From Cladorhizidae sp. MBARI D1340-BT2 (Eukaryota > Porifera > Demospongiae > Poecilosclerida > Cladorhizidae), in the NCBI GenBank assembly GCA_028752905.1, contig JAQNBH010000012.1, forward strand, positions 28,901,816 to 28,965,815: a stretch of DNA of 64,000 bases, read 5' to 3'. Below the pieces are notes generated by a model. The model did no database searches and was not told the origin of the DNA. It saw only the letters and a program-made list of their open reading frames with translations. Below are positions 24,306 through 36,708 of this stretch, in pieces (position 1 is the first letter of the stretch; the number at the start of each line of letters is the position of its first letter). Both the position numbers and the translations under genes were made by a program.

Positions 24306-24857
24306 TTCAACTTATACAGGGTTTCAGGACAACTAAAAGTCAAGTGTTTAGGTACTCGTCTTCTAGGACAACACTCCTGCTCTCGCGCATGCTTTACAAA
24401 TGATGAGTAGTAGCTGACCCCTTATCCCACAACTTTTTTCCCCTTTTTTTCTCTCCTTTTCCCCCGCTGCTTGGGAATACGCTGCTTGGGAATTAAAAAA
24501 AATTCACTACTTTAAATGGCGTTCAGATAACCGCGAGGTAAGGTGATGATTTCAAGTTACCCCTGGAGGTAGCTTAATTAAGGTAATTTCAAGCTACCCC
24601 CTATAATTTCAGATTACCTCCGCTAACAAAACACTTATTTATTTAGGTATATACTCACAACTGATTAACATATAATAATAATAAAGTAATAATAATAATA
24701 AAATAATCACTCGGGAATAAAATAAATGTCCGCTCGCTCTACCTTCCTGTTTGTTTGAGGTGTTTCTCTGTAACTTCGGCGGGCCTAGTTCGTACTCACA
24801 GACCCTGGAATAGCCGCTGCCCAAGGATCGAATCAGCCACCGGGAGTTCCTGCTGCA

Positions 24858-26580
24858 GTGTTGCCACCTTCATGTAGCCCCACGCCACGTGGTGAGGTTG
24901 GTCCACCTGTTTCCTCTCCAGCAACCTCTCCAAATGGTGAGTCGCCGCTTTCGGGGTTCAGTTTTAGTCAAATACCCAAGTCTCAGATCCTAAAGAGGAT
25001 AACTAGTGGATCCAGAGCCCTTGCCCTTTCAAAATTAGTTACCATATTAGAAGGTGTGGTTTTCAGCAATTCTGAAAGTGCTTGGGAGAGGCTTTTCCTC
25101 TTCACTTCCAGGTCTCTGAGAGTACCCCCAAGGTGTGGTCAGCGTTGGTCCTTAGCATCTGGGGTTAATAAGCAGCTGAGAGAGGAGGAAGATCCCCCTC
25201 TTCCAAGAAACCCCTTTAGGAAGAGCAGAGCTACTGTTATGGATACCATGAAGTCACTGGGTCGCCGAGTGTCTGAGAAGCTTGGAGGAGGTAGATTTTA
25301 AAGGAGCTGTTCGCTTGGCTTCCTCAGAAGTTTCATGGTGATGCCACCTTCTCTGCCCTTAGACAGGCACCCATCTCCTTATCCTGATGCGTCCATCCCA
25401 CCGACCCCTGATGTCCTTCCTGTGCCATTGGCGGTTTCAGAAGAGGATGTTGCTCGAACAATCTGATCCTTCCCCTGTGGGTCAGCTGGTGGTCCTGATG
25501 GTTTAAGACCACATCTGAAGGACATGCTGAAGCATCCAAATGAAGTCTCCCCCCTTCTCTCTGTCTTAGCTGCTTTCTCTACCATGGTCCTAGAGGGAAG
25601 AATTCTTTCCTCTATCCGTCCTTTCTTTTTTGGTGCTATCCTATTGGCTCTATAGAAGAAAGGAGGTGGGATCAGACCAATAGCAATAGGGTGCACCCTT
25701 CGTCGGCTAGTGGCCAAGGTAGCTGGGAACATGGTAAGCGAGGACATGGCATCCCTGCTAGCACCCAGGCAGCTGGGTTTTGGAATCAGTGGGGGTGGAG
25801 AAGCAGCTGTCCATGCCACCAGGCAGTTTCTTAACAACCTGCAACCTAACCATGCAGTAGTAAAAGCTTGACATCAAAAACGCTTTCAATTCCATCCGCA
25901 GAGACAAGATGTTGGAAGCTGTCTATACCTTAGCACCTGTAATCTACCCTTTTGTTCATTCTGTATACTTTTCACCATCCTCCTTGTTCTGGGGTGACAA
26001 CTCTTGCAATCAGCAGAAGGGGTGCAGCAGGGGGATCCCCTTGGGCCTCTCCTTTTCTGTCTTTCACTCCATCATAACTGTGCTCAGCTGTCATCGGAGT
26101 TGTGTGTAATGTTTCTAGATGACATTACTCCGGGGGGCTCAATGGAACATATAATTCATGATCTAGAGCTCATTAAACAAACTGAAAAGATTGGCCCTTG
26201 AGGTCATGGGGGACAGACTCAGGTTCGTTTCTGCTCAGGAAGCCTTAATTCTGCAGCGTAATGCATTTTCTATCCCTAAGCTTCTATACACCCTCAGGAC
26301 TTCTCCATGTTTTCTCTCCCCTGCCCTGATAGATTATGATGAGAGTCTCCAGTCAATGGTGAGTGGTATCACTAACATTAATTTCACTGAAGATGTCCGT
26401 TCTTGGTTGCAGGCCACTCTCCCTGTTGGTGTAGGGGGTCTTGGAATCAGGAGTGCAGTGCAGCTTGCTCCCTCTGCCTTCTTGGCCTCAGCTGCTGCCA
26501 CTCATGACCTGGTCCAAGCCATCCTGACCTCACTTGTTTCTAGGGCTATGACTAGGGCTATGGCTATGGCTAGGGCTGAC
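24858..26580 (+). pseudogene. Decayed non-LTR-type reverse transcriptase
   Basis: Several frames together give an RT domain. The N-terminal segment (24858-25298) ends VSEKLGGGRF and continues FKGAVRLASSE. Later come GGIRPIAIGCTLRRLVAKV near 25670, LDIKNAFNSIRRDKMLEAVY near 25870-25925, VQQGDPLGPLLFCLS near 26010-26060, and FLDDITPGG near 26113, where the catalytic box is normally (Y/F)xDD. Thumb-like sequence follows to 26530. Stops and frameshifts are frequent, so it is inactive. No endonuclease domain or ends were identified and the clade is not resolved. Confidence 0.75.
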
Positions 26581-28290
26581 TAGAGATATAACTAGGGCTA
26601 TGACTAGGCTATGACTAGAGATATGACTAGGGCTATGACTTGGGTTATGACTAGGGCTATGGATAGGCTATGACTAGGGCTGACTAGGGCTATGACTAGG
26701 GCTATGACTAGGGCTATGACTAGGGCTGACTAGGGCTATGACTAGGGCTATGATTAGGGCTATGACTAGGCTATGACTAGGGCTATGACTAGGCTATGAC
26801 TAGGGCTATGACTAGGGCTATGACTAGGGCTATGACTAGGGCTGAATAGGGCTATGACTAGGGCTATGACTAGGGCTATGACTAGGGCTATGACTAGGGC
26901 TATGACTAGGGCTATGACTAGGGCTATGACTAGGGCTATGACTAGGGCTATGACTAGGGCTATGACTAGGGCTATGACTAGGGCTATGACTAGGGCTGAC
27001 TAGAGATATGACTAGGGCTATGACTAGGCTATGACTAGGGCTGACTAGGGCTATGATTAGGGCTATGACTAGGGCTATGACTAGGGCTATGGCTAGGGCT
27101 ATGGCTAGGGCTAGGGCTAGGGCTACGACTAGGGCTACGACTAGGGCTATGACTAGGGCTATGACTAGGGCTATGACTAGGGCTATGACTAGGGCTATGA
27201 CTAGGGCTATGACTAGGGCTATGACTAGGGCTATGACTAGGGCTATGACTAGGGCTGACTAGAGATACGACTAGGACTATGACTAGGGCTATGACTAGGG
27301 CTATGACTAGGGCTACGACTAGGGCTATGGCTAGGGCTATGGCTAGGACTATGGCTAGGGCTATGGCTAGGGCTATGACTAGGGCTATGGCTAGGGCTAA
27401 GGCTATGGATATGACTGGGGCTATGACTAGGGCTATCACTAGGGCTATGACTAGAGCTATGACTAGGGTTATGGCTAAGGCTATGACTAGGGCTATGACT
27501 AGGGCTATGACTAGGGCTATGGCTAAGGCTATGACTAGGCTATGACTAGGGCTGTGACTAGGGCTATGACTAGGGCTATGACTAGGGCTATGACTAGGGC
27601 TATGACTAGGGCTATGACTAGGGCTATGACTAGGGCTATGACTAGGGCTATGACTAGGGCTATGACTAGGGCTATGACTAGGGCTATCACTAGGGCTATG
27701 ACTAGGGCTGACTAGAGATACGACTAGGACTATGACTAGGGCTATGACTAGGGCTATGACTAGGGCTACGACTAGGGCTATGGCTAGGGCTATGGCTAGG
27801 GCTAAGGCTATGGATATGACTGGGGCTATGACTAGGGCTATCACTAAGGCTATGACTAGAGCTATGACTAGGGTTATGGCTAAGGCTATGACTAGGGCTA
27901 TGACTAGGGCTATGACTAGGGCTATGGCTAAGGCTATGACTAGGCTATGACTAGGGCTGTGACTAGGGCTATGACTAGGGCTATGACTAGGGCTATGACT
28001 AGGGCTATGACTACAGCTATGACTAGGGCTATGACTAGGGCTATGGCTAAGGCTATGACTAGGCTATGACTAGGGCTGACTAGGGCTAAGACTAGGGCTA
28101 TGACTAGGGCTATGACTAGGGCTATTACTAGGGCTGACTAGGGATATGACTAGGGCTATGACTAGGGCTATGACTAGGGCTATGACTAGAGATATGACTA
28201 GGGCTATGGCTAAGGCTATGAATAGGCTATGACTAGGGCTGACTAGGGATATGACTAGGGCTATGACTAGGGCTACGGCAATGGCTAGGG
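26535..28290. repeat. Minisatellite, 12-bp unit ACTAGGGCTATG
   Basis: About 145 copies of a 12-bp unit with variants (GCTAGGGCTATG, ACTAAGGCTATG, 6-bp GACTAGGGCTG blocks). Larger blocks are duplicated: 27262-27545 recurs at 27715-27950. It starts within the 3' end of the decayed RT. Twelve is a multiple of three, so open frames such as MTRAMTRA are spurious. Confidence 0.97.
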
Positions 28291-28329
28291 CAGTGGCTAG
28301 TTCAAAACAAGGATTTGAGGCTATAGTAG

Positions 28330-28520
28330 CGGCCAAAAAAACATGCCGGTTGCGTTGCGTTCAACGTTAAACAACGCATGCCGTGAACGCAAAAAAACGC
28401 AAACCGTCAACGGTTATAAATCAAACATAAACCAACGGAAATGAACGGAAATCAACGTTGGCAAACGAACGAATGGAAACAAATGGTAGAAAACGTAATA
28501 ACCGCCAGGCGGCTTCTGCG
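28330..28520. other. AACG-rich leader upstream of Tc1-like transposase
   Basis: A short stretch with at least fifteen copies of AACG/CGTT, including CAACGTTAAACAACGCATG, unlike its surroundings. It may be the left end of the Tc1-like element, but no matching inverted copy was found after 29940. Confidence 0.35.
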
Positions 28521-28748
28521 CATGCGCTTTGAAGTGGGGCGCTTAGCTTAGAGGCAATCGAGCGTGTTCGTGTTTTCAAAGTTCTATCTTCTGTAGCGTG
28601 CGGTTGAGCGGCAGTTTATTCCAGTCCAGTGTCTGTCTCCACAAGAGCTATTGTCAAGCGTAAGTTCCCTTCCCTCTTTCTAGTATTTCTCTAATATTTA
28701 TCTTTTTTTCGCTTTTGATTTAGTATCCCCCAGCAGTTTTCTTACGCA

Positions 28749-29935
28749 ATGGTTTATTCTGAGTACAAAAAACAAAGGATACTCTGTTTGATGAGAGAGG
28801 GCTACAAGTCAACGACAATAGCTAAAATGCTCGCCGATGAAGGCTTACTTGCGAGTAGTCGGGGGATAAGAAATTTTATATTGTGGTACCGCAAAACAGG
28901 AACCATTGCCAGGCGGGAAGGCAGTGGAAGGCCTTCGATCGTGTCAGCAGACATAAAAAAGTTAGTGGAGGAACAGATGAGGCATGATGATGAGACCACT
29001 GCCTACCAGCTTCACCATATGTTGCAGTCCAGAGGCTATAATATCTCTCTCCGCACAATCCTCCGCTGTCGGACTGCTCTCGGGTGGACCTTTCGTGGCA
29101 GCTCTTACTGCCAACTTATCCGACAGGCTAATAAGGTTTGTATATACATGTAACTAGTCTTAACTGGAATGTAGGGTTAACTTGAATATCCTCTACTCGT
29201 CACTAACAGGTGAAGAGATTGGAATGGGCACAGCAATATCTGGCAGAAGCGTCTGGTGGGTTTGAAGATGTAGTGTGGACTGATGAGTGCACCATACAAC
29301 TGGAAACTCACAGGCGCTTCTGCTGCCGTAAAAGAGGTGAACCCCCCAAGAACAAACCAAGGTATAGGCATTAAGATGCCACAAAACTTAGGTAATTATT
29401 TAACACTTGCACTGATATGCATTCAATTACAGGCCCAAACATCCAGTGAAGGTCCATGTCTGGGCTGGGATAAGCCTGCGAAGTGCAAGTGGGATTTGTA
29501 TATTTGAAGGCATCATGCGGGCCCCCTTGTATTGCGACATTTTACAGAAGACTCTACTTCCATTTATACAGGACGTTTTCCCCGACCATCACAGGTTCAT
29601 GCAAGACAACGACCCCAAGCACACATCAAATTTGGCCAAGATCTTTATGGACCAGAACTGTGTGAACTGGTGGAGGACCCCACCCGAGTCACCCGATCCC
29701 AACCCCATTGAAAATTTATGGCACGAATTAAAAGAATACATGCGGAGGGAGATCAAGCCGAGGACAAAGGACGAATTGGTGAAGGGAATTGAAGAATTTT
29801 GGAAGGGGGTTAGCCGTGCCAAGTGTACGAAATACATCAGGCATTTACGAAAAGTGGTAATCACAAGGGTTAGGGCCAGGAGGCAGTGGCAAAGGATACT
29901 GCAGAGTTTCATCCAGGGGAGGGGAGGGGAGGGGA
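28749..29935 (+). CDS. Tc1/mariner-like DD34E transposase with two introns
   Basis: Exon 1 28749-29146, exon 2 29210-29360, exon 3 29432-29935 (end approximate), with GT-AG introns of about 63 and 71 bp. The joined reading frame is continuous. Exon 1 has two helix-turn-helix units: YKSTTIAKMLADEGL and, further on, AYQLHHMLQSRGYNISLRTI. Exon 2 has VWTDECTI with catalytic Asp 1. Exon 3 starts KHPVKVHVWAGIS and has FMQDNDPKHTS (Asp 2) and SPDPNPIENLWHELK (Glu). The spacing between Asp 2 and Glu is exactly 34 residues. All catalytic residues are present. Introns are uncommon in Tc1 transposases, so a host-retained copy or an intron-bearing family are both possible. Inverted ends were not found. 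Confidence 0.88.
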
Positions 29936-30404
29936 TTGAAACCGCCCATTCAGGATCTGTGGGGGAGATATCCCCCCCCACTCCCCCCTTCCCACTAGTT
30001 TTCACTGATACAAAAGTTCAAATGCAAGTTAACTGTGTGGAATTTGTATTTTATAGCCATGGACATAAACAGTATATATCAGGGTGAGATCTGATTAACA
30101 CTATTCCACTAGCCTGGGGACTAAGGTGAATGATCAAGGACTAGTAGTGCAGCATTATTGCAACTTGTACATGTAGTTCCATTTATATAGAGAAAAGACA
30201 AATGGCTGGCTACACAGTAAGTTTACAGCAATACAGTAACAACAGTTATTGTTAACTCGTTCACCGCAATGTAAGATATTTCTTTACTGTGATAGTGAAT
30301 TGTTAATTACAAAAGCCGTCTCCTTGGTTTCATTGCCTTCCACAAAGCCAGCACAGCATCCAAGTCCACTTCAGGGAGTGATGGCACTTTGATGGCTATG
30401 GTCA

Positions 30405-32852
30405 TCAGCTTGGCTGTGATGCAGGAAGCAGTGGATTATGAAGTCGATCCTTGATCTGCTTCATGTCACTAAAGGAGCGCTCAACAGTTGCGGTGGACAC
30501 AGGAAATAACATGGCTATGGGGAGCAGAATCTTGATGTTGGGTAAGGTCGCACACTTTGCCTGACTTCTCAGGAACAGTGTTACAAGTTTCTTCAATGAC
30601 AGACTCTTCATCTCCTCAAAGATGACCAATTTGAAAGCTTTCCACTCTAGTCTTGTCTCCAGCTTATCATCATCTGCTGGAGTTGTGAAGACTTCTCCTT
30701 CACACTCAATCTCTGTTGTCTCCCCATAGAATTCTAGGAGCTTCTCCAATTCTGCAGTGCCATATTGGTGCAGTTGCTGGGCATCTGTTGGGCATTTCTG
30801 TGGGTCAAAGATGCTGAAAGAAGTCAAGAGGTCCAAGGAATCTTTGAAACGACAGCCGATTTGCCTGCTGACCTCTGCCAGGCATGGCTGCAGCACACTC
30901 TTATTGAAATTCTCTCTTGCTGTCTCCAGATCTAGAACACCAATTGCAAGGTCTGTTACTGTGTCATGGACTGTGGACAGGTACTCCTGATCATTGGGAT
31001 GTTCCTTAACCTGCTGTAGGTAGTGCTGGACATGGTCAGCTGGCTGGCTACAAGAGTGAAGTCTGCTTTCTTGGCCTGCAAGGCTCTACCAAGACAAGTC
31101 AATACAGGAAGGACATCACTTAGCATCATCAGGTCTGCCACAAAGTTGTATGTCTACAGCATTCCAAGTGCTTCTGGCTCTCCAGTATCCTCGTGGATGT
31201 GCTCAAGCATATCTATCAGTGGCCTCAAGGAGCACCTGATTGCTCTTACAGATCTGTTACGTGCCAGCCAGCGGATATCACTTGGCTTGATCATCTTTAG
31301 TTGGGGGTGGTTGTTGAGTGCCTGCATCTCCTTCAGTGCAGAAAACTGCTTTGGATAGTAGTGGAAAATCTTCCAAACAGACATCAGTGTTGCAAAGACT
31401 TTCTTCAGACTTGGCAGGCATCTACATAGCAGCTGAAACACAGCAAAGCTGCAGAACATGTGCCCTCAGTCCGCAAACAATGCTCGTGGTGCCAGTGTGC
31501 GGATACACATTTGGACTCCATTGTTCATGCTTGAGATGGTAGCAGTCCCATCATATCGCTGTTTCCCAGCTTCAATGCCACTGTCTGCTAGGAAAGCTTT
31601 CAGTGCAGCAAATGTTGAAGCAGCATCACATGCAGAAAGGCTAAAAGTCCCATGAAATGTTCCACTTGTGAAACACAACTGCCAACCCATCTGAAGCAAG
31701 TTGAAGGCTCCTCAGTTGTTGCTATATCTGTCGACTTATCAGTCAGTATTGAACAGAATGCAGCTTCTTTTTAAGAGATTTGAGGATACCTTGTTGGATC
31801 CACAGGCTGATGACATCAAGATAGTCACTTAGAACAACATGAGAGCAGTAGTTGGCATTTCTTGAAGCTGTATCTAAATGTTTCCTCACTTCATCATCAC
31901 CATTCTCCACCATAAACTGAACCGCATCATCAAAATTGGGTGTGCTATTTTCTGTTTACACAAAAAATACATGATCTTCAACCACTTCTTGATCAGTACA
32001 CGCATGGTTGTGTTGCTTCACTTGTTCATCGTACCTCTCTTTCCCCTGAAAGATTACAGCTCCTTCAGCTTGGGTTTGTTTCTCTGCCTCTACTTTGGCT
32101 TTTGCTACATTGTGACATGCTGTCGTGTGCTTTAATGTATCCAGTGCCTTTTTCCAGTTGGACACTGGCGACAAATCCAAGTTCCTTCTGTGTGCTTCAG
32201 TACTTCCCTATCCTCCTTGTAAATATCAGAACAGTACTGACACAACATCCCATTGGTCACAGAGTTGAAACTTATTCAAGAGTATTTCTCTTGCCAGTAT
32301 GACTGGAACTTCAGCTTCAGCTTCTTATAACAGCACCTTCGCTGCCAGCAACTTGACTAGCTTCTGTTTCTTATGACAGTGAAATTGATGCAACTGAAGA
32401 AGTGGACTGCTGTGTGGGATTCTCCTCAGATGCATCATTATGCTCTTACCTACCATTGTTAACATCCTTGGCCACCTGGCTATTCTTAAGCTTGGCTACT
32501 TTACTAACAGCAGTAGAAACTGAGTGATGAGAGTCAATAGAGTCCGGCAGTGTACGTTTCTTCAGAAATCTTCTGATATCCATGATGATGAATGATGACT
32601 TGTACAGTATGTATGATGACTGGAAGTGCAGTGGCGGGCTCTGGTTAAAGCTGATCTGACTATGGCCACGGCTAGAATTTCCAAATGGCTTCCAGGCTCG
32701 GGATGTTTTTAGAAACTGACTTATCCAGTCAGTCCTGGCATAATCCCACCCTTCACTCATGTAATGTGGGTGGCTGCACAGTAGCAGTGACTAATCTATC
32801 TGCATACCAGTCCTGCTGAACCCTCCCCAGTTGAAAACTGGATGAAACCCTG
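30405..32852 (-). mobile_element. Second hAT element, decayed
   Basis: The minus strand encodes fragments of a transposase related to the 14661-17136 element, in several frames with stops. N-terminus MDIRRFLKKRTLPD at 32583; FALTMSVWKIFHYY-like region and LKMIKPSDIRWLARNRSVRA (31154-31459); C-terminal PVSTATVERSFSDMKQIKD near 30480-30520. The right end GATGAAACCCTG (32841-32852) is close to the 17-bp end of the first element (CAGGGTTTTATC against CAGGGTTTCATC). The left end was not found. Confidence 0.8.
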
Positions 32853-32859
32853 ATAGGGA

Positions 32860-33085
32860 TAGGGCAGTAGCAAGGGTTAGGGCTAGGAGGCAGTGCAAGG
32901 GATATGGCTTGGGCAGTGGCAAGGTTAGGGCAATGCCTATGGAGAGTGGTAAAGGTGTAAGGGCTAGGGCTAGGGCACTAGGGCTGAGGCAGTGGCAAGG
33001 AATAGGGCTAGGCAGTGGCAAGGAATAGGGCTAGGCTGTGGCTTGCAGTAGGGCTAGGGCTGTGGCTAGAGTAATGCAATGTCAT
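32860..33085. repeat. Irregular AGGGCTAGGGCAGTGGCAAG repeat
   Basis: About ten imperfect copies of a GGGCTAGGGCAGTGGCAAGG-like unit. A related GGGCTAGGG patch lies at 33340-33480. Related in base composition to the 12-bp array at 26535-28290. Confidence 0.8.
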
Positions 33086-33596
33086 CATGGATTTGTCCCT
33101 CTCCTCACCATCAAGTCCACTCCTCTCAACACTACCCACCCACCCCGCAAACCTGTGTCTCTTCTTCCCCACACCCAATAATAATTCACCCTCCTTTTCT
33201 CCACCGTCCAGTAATCCATACATGCCCAGCACTGCCACACCTTACGTATAGGACATCCCAGGCCAGGACACTTGGGACTCTCCCAGGATATCCGTAGTGA
33301 GGTTAACCAAATATAGAGCATGGATCCTGGAATCAATGCTAGGGCTGTGGATATTCTATGGCTAAGGGCTAGGGGGATCGCTAGGATTGTCTATGGCAAG
33401 GGATACCTATGGAAATGACAAAGGCTCCCTAAGGTAAGGGGTATTCTATGTCTCGGGCTAGGTATCCTAGGGCTAGGGACGTCATGATAGTCCCACGATG
33501 TCCTAGGACAGGTGTGACAACACTGGATATCCCTCCTGTAACCCCCTCCCTGCCATGCCCCTCCATGACCCGCCTCTCCTAACCTCATCCAGTATC

Positions 33597-33839
33597 AGAG
33601 CACTCTCTCTCCGACTCTTGGCACTGATTGGATCAAAACTGTTGGCTTCCGACTGGATAGACGTCTCCGGGTAGGGGTTGGATTATCAAACTCTATTGCG
33701 GTGGTACGAGAGGGAGACAGGTCCATGATTTCCTGGCTCCTCCCTCCAGATAAGCCCTCGTCCCAGGACTTGTGAGGACTCAGGATGCTCATGGCAGGTG
33801 GGCGGGAGCCGGAGAGGGTACGTCCAAAGTTTCCACTTC
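33597..33839 (-). CDS. PIKFYVE: PIKfyve linker after FYVE finger, exon C
   Basis: Joined in phase to exon B (PLHGSGNFGRTLSGSRPP) and rich in Ser, Arg and Pro, as in the region between the FYVE and DEP domains. Near the end the open frame stops. Another frame reads SRRESALILDE before GAG|GTTAGG and recalls the ERKILLDS segment that precedes the DEP domain, which suggests a one-base lesion. The exact end is uncertain and no DEP exon was found downstream. Confidence 0.6.
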
Positions 33840-33903
33840 CTATATGTATACACGAGTAAATAGAAAAGCTAGCAAACACACAACAGGAGGCACTGCTTAT
33901 TAC

Positions 33904-34068
33904 CATGGAGAGGTTGAGGAGATTCAACACCAATCTTGGATGAATGCGACGATGACGGTGTGTGGTCTACTGTTATGGAGTCGCTAGGTTGGACTGATTT
34001 ATCCTCCATCTTGGACAAGCGGAACTCATTGAACACTTTGCAGCAATCTTTACATGTCCTCAGATTTC
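33904..34068 (-). CDS. PIKFYVE: PIKfyve FYVE finger, exon B
   Basis: Opens after GCTTTAG and, joined to exon A, reads VGNLRTCKDCCKVFNEFRLS, supplying the last Cys pair of the FYVE finger (family: GDLRACTYCRK). A Ser/Pro-rich linker follows. Ends CCATG|GTAATA; its phase joins exon C without a break. Confidence 0.88.
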
Positions 34069-34245
34069 CTAAAGCAATAAACAACAACAACAATAAGTTA
34101 CTGCATAGACAGAGGAACTGGGCTACAGGAAATAGGGGGAGGAGGGGAGGGTAGACCTCACTAATATTTCAGGTGAGAGGAGAGAACAACAAACAAGCAA
34201 TCACATGATGTTCACATGTGATCCTAATAGAGACTTCATCCACAC

Positions 34246-34432
34246 CCACCTGCAAGTCCGGTCTGAGTAAGGCCCCGGGGATAGTGATGGAGCAACAGGT
34301 GTGGCAGAAGATGCGGCCACAGATTCGGCAATGATGATGAGGAACAAAAATGCTGAACTTCACATTGCAGTTGGAGCACTCCTTGCATGCTTTGTCAGGC
34401 ATCCAATACTTCTTGAAGTCTGTGGTCGGGTC
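34246..34432 (-). CDS. PIKFYVE: PIKfyve FYVE zinc finger, exon A
   Basis: Reads DPTTDFKKYWMPDKACKECS, then NCNVKFSIFVPHHHCRICGR, then IFCHTCCSITIPGALLRP. This is the FYVE domain with its Cys pairs and HHCRxCG core, which binds phosphatidylinositol 3-phosphate on endosomes. KKYWMPD before the first Cys pair is specific to PIKfyve/Fab1. TTGCAG acceptor. The donor is probably GTGTGG at 34245, which gives a phase-1 join to the next exon; the more canonical CAG|GTGGGT four bases earlier would break the frame. Confidence 0.93.
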
Positions 34433-34439
34433 CTGCAAG

Positions 34440-34575
34440 ATGAGAGCAAGCAAGCAGTGAAGAGGGAAGAGAGAGAATGGGAGGAAGTGGAGGAGAGGGA
34501 GGAAGTGTATAATGAGGAGGAGAGGAAGGGGGAGAGGGAGGGGGAGAGGGAGGGGGAGAAGGAGGGGGAGGCGCA
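34440..34575. repeat. GGGAGA-rich purine tract
   Basis: Irregular GAGAGGGAGGGGGAGAGGGA units next to the acceptor side of the FYVE exon; on the minus strand this is a long pyrimidine tract upstream of that exon. Confidence 0.9.
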
Positions 34576-35424
34576 AAAGTGCCGGCTACAACCATCCACT
34601 CCAAGGTTGCGTGCACAAATGGAAGTGAGAGGGGCACACACACACACACAAGGTGATATATCCATTAACACATACCACTGGCCATCACCAATCCGCTACT
34701 CTAGCAGGAGTCAAGAGCAAGAAGAACAACCAAGCTCCATCTCACACACACCTCAAGCATGTCATGATTGTGTGCTAAATCATGGGTCAGTGTCTTTAAG
34801 TCGACATGTTCCAACAGAGATGTGAACATCATCCATTTCCATGGCACTTCTCTTTTCCCAGTATTCCAGGCTACCTACCAACAATGCCATACTCCATACA
34901 TGAATGTAACTTGCAGCAATAGTCCATTGGAAACTGATAAAGCCACATCCAGGTCAATAGCCTGCAACAACACTATACTCAGTGTAGCTATTAGTTTAGT
35001 GATGATTACACTTGTCCTGGTGTTAGTAGACATATTTGAATCGTGAAACAAATGATGGTGTCTTTTCAGAGTGAATATCATTGCACAAGAGTCAGACATG
35101 CCGTCATGACAAATACTCTCATGGCAGCACTAAAGCCACATAACAAAACTACATAATGATAATAACAGAGTCTGGAGAGTGTCTCACGAGTGCAAGGCAT
35201 AACTCAAGGTAGCAAAGATACATTGGGTGGCAAATAGCCACAGTGGAGTCAGAGAGATTCATGAGCCATTTGCAGCTACATGCACCAGTTCAAAACATTC
35301 ATTTATTGGCCTGGTTGCTTTCCAGCATCACATGAGTCTGGCTAAGCAAGAATAGAGCACACCATGCATAGTGTATTTGACCCCAACGCTCCCTATTTAC
35401 TTAAAAGAAAATCCTGCCCTGTGT

Positions 35425-36705
35425 ATATTACCTGTACTAAACAACCCCTGCCCTGTGTATATTACATGTACTATACTACCTCTGCCCTGTGTATATTACA
35501 TGTACTATACTACCTTTGCCCTGTATATATTACATGTACTATACTACCCCTGCCCTGTGTATATTACATGTACTATACTACCTATTCCCTGTATATATTA
35601 CATGTACTATACAACCCCTGCCCTGTATATATTACATGTACTATACTACCCCTGCCCTGTATATATTACATGTACTATACTACCCCTGCCCTGTATATAT
35701 TACATGTACTATACAACCTCTGCCCTGTATATATTACATTACTATACTACCCCTGCCCTGTATATATTACATGTACTATACTACCTATTCCCTGTATATA
35801 TTACATGTACTATACAACCCCTGCCCTGTATATATTACATGTACTATACTACCCCTGCCCTGTATATATTACATGTACTATACTACCTCTGCCCTGTATA
35901 TATTACATGCACTATACTACCTCTATCCTGTATATATTACATGTACTATACTACCCCTGCCCTGTATATATTTCATGTACTATACAACCTCTGCCGTGTA
36001 TATATTACATGTATTATATTACCTCTGCCCTGTATATATATTACATGTACTATACTACCTCTGACCTGTTATTACATGTACTATACTACCTCTGCCCTGT
36101 ATATATTACATGTACTATACTACCTCTGCCCTGTATATATTACATGTACTATATTACCTCTGCCCTGTATATATTACATGTACTATACTACCTCTGCCCT
36201 GTATATATTACATGTACTATACTACCTCTGCCGTGTATATATTACATGTATTATATTACCTCTGCCCTGTATATATATTACATGTACTATACTACCTCTG
36301 CCCTGTGTATATTACATGTACTATACTACCTCTGCCCTGTATATATTACATGTACTATACTACCTCTGCCCTGTATATATTACATGTACTATAGTACCTC
36401 TGCCCTGTATATATTACATGTACTATATTACCTCTGCCCTGTATATATTACATGTGTACTATACTACATCTGCCTTGTATATATTACATGTACTATACAA
36501 CCCCTGCCCTGTACATATTACATGTACTATACTACCTCTGCCCTGTATATATTACATGTACTATACTACCTCTGTCCTGTATATGTATTACATGTACTAT
36601 ACTACCTCTGCCCTGTATATGTATTACATGTACTATACTCCCCCTGCCCTGTATATATTACATGTACTATACTACCTCTGCCCTGTGTATATTACCTGCA
36701 CTTTA
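35425..36705. repeat. Minisatellite, 34-bp unit
   Basis: About 37 copies of CTCTGCCCTGTATATATTAC plus ATGTACTATACTAC. All three plus frames are open because 34-bp units cycle through frames without stops, giving spurious 460-480 residue ORFs. It lies between the FYVE exon and the possible upstream exon. Confidence 0.97.
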
Positions 36706-36708
36706 CTG

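Noticed and set aside
26535..28290. Interstitial telomere
   Set aside because: The unit is ACTAGGGCTATG, not TTAGGG, and it is irregular with larger internal duplications.
30070..30090. CAGGGTGAGATCTG as left end of the second hAT
   Set aside because: Only the first five or six bases match the expected end, which is not enough.
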